From Actinomycetes bacterium (GTDB taxonomy: Bacteria > Actinomycetota > Acidimicrobiia > Acidimicrobiales > Palsa-688), in assembly GCA_021827285.1 (NCBI GenBank), contig JAKAWM010000133.1:1286-7451 (forward strand): a DNA stretch of 6,166 nucleotides. The letters run 5' to 3'. The notes below the pieces were generated by a model, which was not told where the DNA came from, did not search any database, and saw only the letters and a program-made list of their open reading frames with translations. Made by a program: the position numbers and the translations under genes. Positions 1 to 4,775 of this stretch are shown here, piece by piece (positions within the stretch are counted from its first letter, which is position 1; every line of letters starts with the position of its first letter).

Positions 1-1635
1 TTGAGAACCTCCGTCGCACGCCGCGGCCGGTGCCAGCGTTGCCGGCTGGTAGGAGGGCCGGGGCCAGACCACGCTCGATCCGCCCCCGCTCGCCCCGTTG
101 CCGCAAGCGGTCCCGAGGCAGGCGGCGGAGGAGGCGTCGTGGCTGTTCCAGACGTACTGAGGCCCGGTAACGGTGTTGCTCCCGGTGCCGCCCACGGCCG
201 TTACCTCGGGGGCTGATGCCGGGTCCACTACTGCCAGGGCTTTGCTACCCGTCTCGTTGAGGCAGCCTTCAGAGCCGTCGTCACCCGAGGCGACGAAGAT
301 GGTCTGGCCCTGGGTGGCCGCCTCCTGAAATAGGGCCTGCTCCTCCTTGTAGTAGGCGTACCCCATGTTTGTGCCTGGCTCGCACGAGCCCCAGGACGAA
401 CTGATGACAGAGGGCAACCCACCCGCGGCCGTCCCTGAAACAGCCAGCTCCCATGGGGCGAGGCCGGTGCCTGCCTGAGATGACTCATAAACGGCAACGG
501 TCGCCTGGGGGGCCAAGGCGGCAATGACTTCCACGTCAGCGGCCACCTCGGGGTCAACGTCGGACGGTGGCGAACTGGTCGGGTCGTAGTCCACGCTCAG
601 CGATGCCCCCACGCACGCCTCGAAGGTGTTGATGGCGGCGCTATCGGGGAGCGCGTACTCGATGATGCCTATGGTCTGGCCGGCTCCCTGGTAACCCTTG
701 GCGTAGAAACCAGACAAGCCATAGGCCCTGGCCAGCTCGGCCGGTGAGAGCCCCACTTGGCCGCTCTGGGGGCACGTGGTCGCGGTCGGCGTCAGTGCAC
801 CACTGCCTGCCCCATCGGGGGTCGTTGCGTAGCGTTCAAAGGAGGCGGAGGCCGCGTTCGGCAGGTGGCTGCGGGCCACGTTCGGCAGGTGGCTGCGGGC
901 CGAGGGCAGGCTGGCGGCCGTGTAGGGGCGACGCGCTTGGTGCTCGAAGCGGACGAGGCTGTTCGTCTCTCTTACCCAGGGGTCGAGCCCTCCGACGAAG
1001 GCAACGCTGCCAGCCACCTGTGCCGGCAGCCCTGGACCTTCGAGCGAACCCACCATCACGGCACCCTGGCGCGCTCGCAGCATCCAAAATGACGTGCCGA
1101 AGGCCCTTCCAGCCTCGCCCACCGTCCCGGTCACCTCCTGGGACAGGCGGTTCGCCTGCAATGGACCAACCTTGAGGCCCTCGGAACGGAGGTAATTATC
1201 TAGGCCGGTCACCTGAGGCGGGCTCGGGCCAAACCACGCCGCGAACTGGGAGACCGTCAGGTAGTGGTGGTAGGAAGGGTTGCCCGGAGTGGAAACGGCT
1301 GTGGCCAGCCCGGCCAGTTGCTGGCTCTCGGACGGCTGGAAGTAGACCTGCAGGTTGACGCGGGCCCCCGCGGGTGCTGGCCCGATCACCTGGGCCCCAA
1401 AACGGGCTGGTGACGGTGGAGAGGTGCCGGGGAGATCGACCCAACCCGTCGTCGAGGACGTAATTGTTGGCGCGTCGCCTCCTCCTGGCCTCGGGCTTGC
1501 GCCGGCAACCTCGGCTGGTGCCGCCAGCGCAGCAGCCGCCAGCGCCCCCGCTGCTAGCGCGGCCGCCGCCAACAGACCGTTGGCCGAACCGACCCATCTT
1601 CGCTGCGTGGGTAACCTGCGGGCAGGACCGCTCAT
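1..1635 (-). CDS. Secreted sedolisin-family (S53) serine-carboxyl peptidase, C-terminus cut by window edge
   Basis: Minus-strand frame open from 1635 to the left edge, 545 residues. Residues 1-46 form a signal peptide: RR-rich start, Ala/Leu-rich core at about 20-40, APAEVAGA cleavage region. Residues 90-230 match the pro-kumamolisin activation domain (SYHHYLT at 121-127, FGPSPPQV at 135-142). After a linker (about 232-275) comes the subtilisin-like catalytic domain. The E-x3-D pair E363/D367 fits the sedolisin Glu and Asp. SSSWGSCE (412-419) and ASGDDG (449-454, oxyanion Asp probably D452) also fit, as does ASGGGSS (515-521) before PxYQ. The catalytic Ser of the GTSxxxP motif should lie some 60-80 residues past the edge. 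These enzymes are autoprocessed secreted endopeptidases, often acid-active; the substrate is unknown. ATG at 1635 is chosen, but an in-frame ATG at 1653 adds six residues and neither has a clear ribosome site. Confidence 0.92.
   Translation of the reverse strand, partial: MSGPARRLPTQRRWVGSANGLLAAAALAAGALAAAALAAPAEVAGASPRPGGGDAPTITSSTTGWVDLPGTSPPSPARFGAQVIGPAPAGARVNLQVYFQPSESQQLAGLATAVSTPGNPSYHHYLTVSQFAAWFGPSPPQVTGLDNYLRSEGLKVGPLQANRLSQEVTGTVGEAGRAFGTSFWMLRARQGAVMVGSLEGPGLPAQVAGSVAFVGGLDPWVRETNSLVRFEHQARRPYTAASLPSARSHLPNVARSHLPNAASASFERYATTPDGAGSGALTPTATTCPQSGQVGLSPAELARAYGLSGFYAKGYQGAGQTIGIIEYALPDSAAINTFEACVGASLSVDYDPTSSPPSDVDPEVAADVEVIAALAPQATVAVYESSQAGTGLAPWELAVSGTAAGGLPSVISSSWGSCEPGTNMGYAYYKEEQALFQEAATQGQTIFVASGDDGSEGCLNETGSKALAVVDPASAPEVTAVGGTGSNTVTGPQYVWNSHDASSAACLGTACGNGASGGGSSVVWPRPSYQPATLAPAAACDGGSQ
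855..902. repeat. 24-bp tandem duplication inside the S53 peptidase gene
   Basis: Two adjacent 24-bp units (855-878 and 879-902) differ only at the last base. Read on the minus strand they stay in frame and encode ARSHLPNV then ARSHLPNA, at about residues 247-262. This is the linker between propeptide and catalytic domain, a region that tolerates length change. Confidence 0.9.
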
Positions 1636-1960
1636 GAGCGTGTGTATCGGCATTGGGGTGTCGACTTGGAAGCTAGCACTCAGCGGCCGGGCGTTCGATA
1701 GTGCTGACCTGCCATTCTCAACCGAGCAGGACTGGTCCGTCCCGGGCCTGCCACCGCGCTCTATCCGGGCCGGAGCCGGTTCGTTTCCGCCCGCCGCCCA
1801 CCTCGCTCGAGCCGCTGGCCTCTCCCGGGGCGCCCTTGCCCGCCACCCACCTTGCCCGAGCCGCCCACCGCGTCCAAGCAGCTGCGCCCGAACTGTCGAG
1901 GCTCTATACTGGCTCCTGCCGACCGGCTCCAGTGATTCGGCGGTGCACCAGTAATAACTG
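1636..1960. other. Gene-free spacer between the S53 peptidase and the tRNA genes
   Basis: No convincing coding sequence. Frames open here give proline/arginine-rich translations with no family resemblance, and they overlap the S53 gene or the tRNAs. Two 18-bp segments, 1797-1814 and 1846-1863, are imperfect direct repeats with 16 of 18 identical. The right end holds a possible tRNA promoter. Promoter elements for the minus-strand peptidase must lie at the left end; TAGCTT on the minus strand, about 16 bases before the alternative ATG at 1653, is a weak candidate. Confidence 0.6.
1905..1910 (+). promoter_or_regulatory. Possible -10 element of the tRNA-Asp/tRNA-Phe promoter
   Basis: TATACT matches 5 of 6 bases of the sigma-70 -10 consensus and lies about 50 bases before tRNA-Asp, a normal leader length for tRNA precursors. 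At 17-bp spacing the -35 would be CTGCGC (1882-1887), which is poor. The call rests on the hexamer and its place in a very GC-rich stretch. Confidence 0.4.
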
Positions 1961-2035
1961 GGACCTGTGGTGCAGCTTGGAGTGCACGCCGGCCTGTCAA
2001 GCCGGAGGCCGCGGGTTCAAATCCCGTCAGGTCCG
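1961..2035 (+). tRNA. tRNA-Asp (anticodon GUC)
   Basis: A complete cloverleaf can be drawn. The acceptor stem GGACCTG (1961-1967) pairs fully with CAGGTCC (2028-2034), leaving G2035 as the discriminator base expected for tRNA-Asp. The D-stem is GTGC (1970-1973) with GCAC (1984-1987). The anticodon stem CCGGC/GCCGG encloses loop CTGTCAA, with anticodon GTC at 1996-1998. The T-arm is GCGGG-TTCAAAT-CCCGT, canonical. The 3' CCA is not encoded, so it must be added after processing. A single base separates it from the tRNA-Phe gene, so both surely share one transcript. Confidence 0.97.
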
Positions 2036-2036
2036 C

Positions 2037-2112
2037 GGTCGGATAGCTCAGTTGGTAGAGCGCGCGCCTGAAAAGTGCGAGGTCGTCGGATCGATGCCGA
2101 CTCCGACCACCA
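2037..2112 (+). tRNA. tRNA-Phe (anticodon GAA) with encoded CCA and atypical T-loop
   Basis: The acceptor stem GGTCGGA (2037-2043) pairs fully with TCCGACC (2102-2108). The discriminator is A2109, and CCA is encoded at 2110-2112, unlike the neighbouring tRNA-Asp. The D-arm is GCTC/GAGC with the conserved GG at 2054-2055. The anticodon stem CGCGC/GTGCG (one G-U pair) encloses CTGAAAA, with anticodon GAA at 2070-2072. The T-stem GTCGG/CCGAC is perfect, but its 7-base loop (2090-2096) reads ATCGATG. Position 54 is therefore A instead of the near-universal T, and position 60 is G instead of a pyrimidine. Everything else looks functional, and this is the only tRNA-Phe in view. Confidence 0.95.
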
Positions 2113-2148
2113 CAAAGCCCCAGGTCACAGGCCTGGGGCTTTGTGGTG
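2108..2148 (+). terminator. Strong hairpin terminator of the tRNA operon
   Basis: CACCACAAAGCCCCAGG (2108-2124) is a perfect 17-bp inverted repeat of 2132-2148, with a 7-base loop TCACAGG. No T-run follows, which is common for GC-rich actinobacterial terminators. The left arm begins at the last acceptor-stem base and includes the discriminator and CCA of tRNA-Phe, so terminator and mature 3' end overlap. Confidence 0.8.
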
Positions 2149-2166
2149 CCCCAAGACACTCCCTGG

Positions 2167-2204
2167 TCTCACAACCTCGCACAACGTCTTGCAACCGTGC
2201 AACG
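2167..2204. repeat. 10-bp-period direct repeat (3.8 units) downstream of the tRNAs
   Basis: Consecutive units TCTCACAACC, TCGCACAACG, TCTTGCAACC and a shortened GTGCAACG share a CAAC core. The first three repeat every 10 bp, about one helical turn, and the fourth is 2 bases shorter. Function unknown. Iterated protein-binding sites, or relics of a tRNA-targeting element, are possible but unproven. Confidence 0.6.
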
Positions 2205-2248
2205 TCGTGATCGGTGGGAGGCTGCTTGTTTTGCGGACTGGCCTTCGT

Positions 2249-2496
2249 GGCTCTTCAGGTTCTAGCGGGTCCTGCCGGGTCATCGGACGACGATCGAGCT
2301 GAGCACCTGCTAGTTGGGCTTGCCTGCATATGGCAGGACCCTGGTGCGGTAGTTCTCGAAGTTACAACCCAAAGGCCGATGCCCTTGACCCCATTTACAA
2401 GCTGTTGAGACCCTCGGTGGGACCGTTGCCCGTCCGGGCCAAGTGGTAGTTGCAGGTCCCTCAACTAACCCGCCACGCCTCCCACTTACGGGTTAG
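2249..2496 (-). mobile_element. Remnant of an ISL3-type insertion sequence
   Basis: A decayed transposase tail (2310-2496, minus) is followed by GGCTCTTCAGGTTCTAGCGG at 2249-2268. This begins with the GGCTCTT typical of ISL3-family terminal inverted repeats and points inward, as a right end should. The tail, a short non-coding stretch and the terminal repeat come in the order expected for an intact element. No partner end (GAAGAGCC on the plus strand) is seen to the right, so most of the element is missing and the 8-bp target duplication cannot be tested. Confidence 0.6.
2310..2496 (-). pseudogene. Frameshifted C-terminal fragment of an ISL3-type transposase
   Basis: On the minus strand, one frame reads YHLARTGNGPTEGLNSL (2448-2398) and then hits a stop. 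A different frame reads NFENYRTRVLPYAGKPN (2363-2313) and then a stop at 2312-2310. These match the two conserved parts of the ISL3 transposase C-terminus, NGPTE.N and NxxNYRxRxLxYAGKPN, in the right order. They are separated by 34 bases, where intact copies have roughly 36, so a small deletion broke the frame. Upstream (2496-2464) a weak match reads LTRKWEAWRVS before another stop. The N-terminal and catalytic parts are absent. It cannot make an active transposase. Confidence 0.65.
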
Positions 2497-2507
2497 CACC
2501 AATGGGC

Positions 2508-2528
2508 AGACGGCCAGCCGAGCCGTCT
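2508..2528 (-). terminator. Probable terminator hairpin after bldC
   Basis: AGACGGC (2508-2514) and GCCGTCT (2522-2528) form a perfect 7-bp stem with a 7-base loop, one base beyond the bldC stop codon in the direction of transcription. There is no T-run, so the call rests on stem and position. Confidence 0.45.
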
Positions 2529-2529
2529 C

Positions 2530-2724
2530 CTAAGTATCGAAGTCCAACTTCTCCAGGCAGCGCCGGATCTCGGTCGCCCGGAAGCGACGGTGGCCCCCCA
2601 ACGTGCGGACGGCCGTTATCTTGCCCGCGCGGGCCCAACGGGTGACTGTCTTGGGATTGACCCGGAATAGGGCTGCTACCTCAGCGGGCGTGAGGAGAGC
2701 GTCGGCCTGTTGCTGCTCGACCAT
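2530..2724 (-). CDS. bldC: BldC-family small MerR-like DNA-binding protein
   Basis: A 64-residue protein made almost entirely of one MerR-type winged helix-turn-helix. LLTPAEVAALF (10-20) is the first helix region, NPKTVTRWARAGKI (23-36) holds the recognition helix, and RTLGGHRRFR (40-49) is the wing, the signature of BldC/excisionase-like proteins. There is no effector domain. Streptomyces BldC is about 68 residues and binds DNA as head-to-tail oligomers on direct repeats, controlling the timing of development; in non-sporulating actinobacteria its role is less clear. ATG at 2724 follows a good ribosome site, GGGAGG at 2738-2733, eight bases away. The gene stands alone, with a hairpin after its stop and a transposon relic downstream. 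It diverges from the S51 peptidase gene, and the AT-rich repeat at 2821-2843 may be its own target. A phage-type excisionase is the alternative, but the family match favours BldC. Confidence 0.9.
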   Translation of the reverse strand: MVEQQQADALLTPAEVAALFRVNPKTVTRWARAGKITAVRTLGGHRRFRATEIRRCLEKLDFDT

Positions 2725-2732
2725 CTCGCGTG

Positions 2733-2738
2733 CCTCCC
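2733..2738 (-). promoter_or_regulatory. Ribosome binding site of bldC
   Basis: GGGAGG on the minus strand, eight bases before the ATG at 2724. It is the only gene in the left two thirds of the window with a clear Shine-Dalgarno, and it fixes the bldC start. Confidence 0.8.
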
Positions 2739-2820
2739 AGGTGCTCGAAACATACCTAAAGGGTACGAGTTGGACACCAAAGGCACCATGGCCTTATGGC
2801 GTCATTTGGGACGGGCTCAC

Positions 2821-2843
2821 TAACTAGTTACTGCTAACTAACT
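2821..2843. promoter_or_regulatory. AT-rich repeat, candidate operator in the bldC/S51 divergent region
   Basis: TAACTAGTTA (2821-2830) is a perfect 10-bp palindrome. TAACTAACT follows at 2835-2843, so TAACTA occurs twice in the same orientation 14 bp apart. It is an AT-rich island in otherwise GC-rich DNA, about 100 bp from both the bldC start and the S51 start. BldC proteins are known to bind direct repeats, so autoregulation is a reasonable guess. Confidence 0.4.
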
Positions 2844-2912
2844 TGCCCGGCTCCAACCTAGTCCCGAAGCGGTCCGGGGTGCCCCCCCCAACGCCGCTCG
2901 GCCACGGCCGCC

Positions 2913-2943
2913 TTGGCCCGGGTGCCGCCCGCCGTGCAATACT
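2913..2943 (+). promoter_or_regulatory. Possible promoter of the S51 peptidase gene, leaderless type
   Basis: TTGGCC (2913-2918) resembles a -35 and AATACT (2938-2943) resembles a -10, separated by 19 bp. The -10 ends six bases before the GTG at 2950, so transcription would begin at or next to the start codon. No ribosome site is visible. Confidence 0.4.
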
Positions 2944-2949
2944 GGCCCG

Positions 2950-3666
2950 GTGCCGAGCCCTGCTCAACCGGGTGTACTCGCGCTCCTAGGGGGTGCGGAG
3001 TGGACCGCAGGATGCGAGAGCATTGACCGCGACCTGCTCGAAGCCGCCGCCACCCGGGAGGTGCTCGTCCTCCCCACCGCTGCCGCCTACTGGCATCCAG
3101 AGCGTGCGGTGCAGACCGCCAGCGTCTACTTCGAGGCCTTGGGAGCGTCAGTCAAGGCATGCCCGGTGCTCCGGCACGCGGATGCCGAGGACCCGGCGCT
3201 GGCTGGCACGGTGCGGGAGTCTCGTTTTGTCTACGTGGCTGGCGGTTCGGTCCTGCACCTGCGTTCGGTCCTGAAGGCATCGGCGGTGTGGGACGCCCTG
3301 GTTGAGGCATGGGCGTCTGGGGCTGTCCTGGCCGCTTCCTCGGCTGGGGCAATGGTCCTGGGCGATACCATGGTGGACCCCCGCGGCGGTGCCTTGACGC
3401 TGGGCCTCGGGCTCCTTCCGCAGCTGGCAGTACTGCCTCACGCAGGCGACTGGAACGAGGAAAAGACCCATCGCACCGTAAGGCTGGCCACGGGCGGATT
3501 GGCCATCGCGGCTGTGGACGAACGCACAGCGCTTGTGCGCCGCCGAGACGGTCGCTGGCAGGTGGCGGGTGGCGGGAAGGTGAGCGTGTGGTTGGACGGC
3601 CAGCCGGCGAGCTTGGACATCCTAGACGCCCTGCAACCGAACCTGCCCGTTGGCTGGGCCCGCTGA
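2950..3666 (+). CDS. Peptidase S51 (dipeptidase E / cyanophycinase-type) family protein
   Basis: A 238-residue cytoplasmic protein with no signal peptide and the class-I glutamine-amidotransferase-like fold of family S51. GVLALLGGAEW (8-18) is the first strand and loop. VLVLPTAAA (38-46) and FVYVAGGSVLHL (93-104) match the strand-GG motif next to the active site. The nucleophile elbow is SSAGAM, with catalytic Ser probably S131. GLGLLPQLAVLPH (152-164) supplies the likely catalytic His (H164), and DERTAL (190-195) is the conserved late acidic motif. Characterised relatives hydrolyse Asp-X dipeptides or beta-Asp-Arg bonds in cyanophycin. Length fits dipeptidase E-like members. No cyanophycin synthetase is in the window, so the substrate is unassigned. 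The GTG start at 2950 has no Shine-Dalgarno; a -10-like AATACT six bases upstream suggests a leaderless mRNA. The gene converges on the cyclophilin gene. Confidence 0.85.
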   Translation: MPSPAQPGVLALLGGAEWTAGCESIDRDLLEAAATREVLVLPTAAAYWHPERAVQTASVYFEALGASVKACPVLRHADAEDPALAGTVRESRFVYVAGGSVLHLRSVLKASAVWDALVEAWASGAVLAASSAGAMVLGDTMVDPRGGALTLGLGLLPQLAVLPHAGDWNEEKTHRTVRLATGGLAIAAVDERTALVRRRDGRWQVAGGGKVSVWLDGQPASLDILDALQPNLPVGWAR

Positions 3667-3680
3667 TTGCGGAGCCCGGC

Positions 3681-3764
3681 CAGGCCGTCCTGCTGGCCCC
3701 AGCCAGACGTCAGGCCCTGCTGGCCCCAGCCAGACGTCAGGCCCTGCTGGCCCCAGCCAGACGT
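3681..3764. repeat. 27-bp tandem repeat, three copies, between convergent genes
   Basis: Two identical 27-bp units lie at 3711-3737 and 3738-3764. A third copy at 3681-3710 carries three extra bases but shares the last 21 exactly. Each unit contains a short CTGG/CCAG inverted repeat. The array sits wholly in the 118-bp gap between the S51 stop and the cyclophilin stop. There are no spacers between units. Confidence 0.9.
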
Positions 3765-3771
3765 CTGGCTG
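3754..3771. terminator. 18-bp palindrome, possible bidirectional terminator
   Basis: CAGCCAGACGTCTGGCTG is a perfect palindrome overlapping the last 27-bp repeat unit. It lies between the ends of two convergent genes, 14 bases past the cyclophilin stop in that gene's direction. A symmetric site there suits termination from both sides. The missing loop and T-run keep the confidence modest; a protein-binding site is the alternative. Confidence 0.4.
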
Positions 3772-3784
3772 CCTCACCCAGATG

Positions 3785-4639
3785 TCAGCCTTCGGTGATC
3801 GTGATGCTCTTGATCTTGTGAACGACACGGGGCGGGCAACTGCCACCCGTGGCGCTGGCCGAGGAGCCGTCGTTGTTGATCTTGTTGAGCACGGCCATGC
3901 CGCCGGTGACTTGCCCGAAGTCGCTGTAGTTGGCTGATAGCTGCTGGCCGCCGCTGCCCACCACGAAGAAGAACTGGCTCCCGTCGCTGCTGGGCGACCC
4001 GCTGTTGGCCATGGCCAGGGCGCCAGCAGTGTAGACGCTGGCGCTCTTGGGAGCCCCGCCATTGAAAGAGTAGCCCGGGCCACCCGATCCGGTGCCCGTG
4101 GGGTCGCCCCCTTGGTCCACAAAGCCCTGGCAAACCCGGTGAAAAGCGGTGCCGTCATAGAAATGGTAGCCGGCAAGGAAGACAAAGTTGTTTACGGTGG
4201 TGGGGTTTTTCGCCGCCAGGAGCTTGATCGTGATGGTGCCGGCATCGGTGACCATCTGAGCGGTATATGTCTTGGCTGGGTTGATGCACATGGGCGGGGC
4301 CGCCGAGAACTTGGTGTAGTGCGGTGACGACCCATCGAGCTTTGGGCAACCGACATGGGCGGGAGCAGCGATCAAGGGCACCGACACCGGAGGCGCGGCC
4401 GTGGTGCTGGTCGTCACCGCGGTCGTGGTCGTGGAGGGGTTGGTCGTGCTCGAGGCCGAGGACTTGGGCTTGCCGCCCGTGAAGACAGTGATCAACACAG
4501 CCACGAGTACGACCACAACGGCACCGCCCCCGGCCACGGACCAGAACCGGGTCCTCCGGCGGCGTTGTATCTGGGCGCGGCGGAGCTGTTCCATGCTCCG
4601 GCGGCGAGCTTGCTGGCGCATACGCTTATCTGACGGCAC
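3785..4639 (-). CDS. Membrane-anchored cyclophilin-type peptidyl-prolyl cis-trans isomerase
   Basis: A 284-residue protein. Residues 1-32 are basic and arginine-rich, then one transmembrane helix (about 34-53), then a Ser/Thr-rich linker (59-86). This predicts a cytoplasmic N-terminus and an extracytoplasmic catalytic domain. The cyclophilin domain runs from about 124 to 283. FHRV (166-169, catalytic Arg R168), QGGD (176-179), AMANSG (209-214) and SQFF (221-224) are the conserved active-site blocks, followed by FGQV (241-244). Cysteines C98, C118, C170 and C268 could pair outside the membrane. It should speed proline isomerisation in exported proteins. The extra block before the domain (about 96-123) is typical of actinobacterial homologues. 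The start is GTG at 4639 without a ribosome site; TACGCT eight bases before it could be a -10 of a leaderless mRNA. An ATG seven codons in (4621) also lacks a ribosome site. It diverges from lysC. Confidence 0.93.
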   Translation of the reverse strand: MPSDKRMRQQARRRSMEQLRRAQIQRRRRTRFWSVAGGGAVVVVLVAVLITVFTGGKPKSSASSTTNPSTTTTAVTTSTTAAPPVSVPLIAAPAHVGCPKLDGSSPHYTKFSAAPPMCINPAKTYTAQMVTDAGTITIKLLAAKNPTTVNNFVFLAGYHFYDGTAFHRVCQGFVDQGGDPTGTGSGGPGYSFNGGAPKSASVYTAGALAMANSGSPSSDGSQFFFVVGSGGQQLSANYSDFGQVTGGMAVLNKINNDGSSASATGGSCPPRVVHKIKSITITEG

Positions 4640-4680
4640 GGCGCCGCAGCGTAGCGCAATTGGGCATAGCCCGTGGAACC

Positions 4681-4721
4681 ACCCCCCGGGACTCCCACCA
4701 ACCGTCGACGGACCCCCCGGG
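4681..4721. promoter_or_regulatory. Repeats flanking a palindrome in the cyclophilin/lysC divergent region
   Basis: ACCCCCCGGG occurs at 4681-4690 and again at 4712-4721, 31 bp apart. The perfect palindrome CCGTCGACGG (4702-4711) directly abuts the second copy. The set lies between two divergent starts, about 40-95 bases from each, where an operator would be expected. The regulator is unknown. No lysine riboswitch fold is evident. Confidence 0.35.
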
Positions 4722-4762
4722 TGGCGCTGGCCCTAACGGCCAAGCCCTGCCTCATGTCCTGG

Positions 4763-4768
4763 TAGCTT
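4763..4768 (+). promoter_or_regulatory. Possible -10 element of lysC, leaderless type
   Basis: TAGCTT fits the minimal TANNNT pattern and ends seven bases before the lysC GTG, the spacing that puts the transcript start at the start codon. No -35-like hexamer is convincing. Confidence 0.3.
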
Positions 4769-4775
4769 TGAGACA

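Noticed and set aside
1797..1863. Imperfect 18-bp direct repeats in the tRNA upstream spacer
   Set aside because: Only two degenerate C-rich copies 49 bp apart. This level of similarity is expected by chance in such biased sequence.
1355..1954. Plus-strand open frame of 199 codons
   Set aside because: It is antisense to the S53 gene over most of its length, has low-complexity Ala/Pro/Arg content and resembles no family, while the minus strand shows clear sedolisin motifs.
1701..2210. Plus-strand open frame of 169 codons crossing both tRNA genes
   Set aside because: It runs through two complete tRNA cloverleafs and a terminator. Overlap with structural RNA rules it out.
2214..2464. Small open frames on both strands as hypothetical genes
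   Set aside because: They lie over the ISL3 relic. The conserved residues are split across minus-strand frames, so the region is a pseudogene.
3681..3764. CRISPR-like array
   Set aside because: Repeat units abut with no unique spacers between them, only three copies exist, and there are no cas genes. It is a simple tandem repeat.
3622..4185. Minus-strand 187-codon frame with PDVWLGPAG repeats
   Set aside because: The repeat comes from reading the non-coding 27-bp array, and the rest overlaps the cyclophilin gene in another frame. A repeat-protein gene is not supported.
4640..4775. Lysine riboswitch upstream of lysC
   Set aside because: The gap is only 136 bp, shows no multi-stem L-box layout, and the start codon appears close to the likely transcription start.
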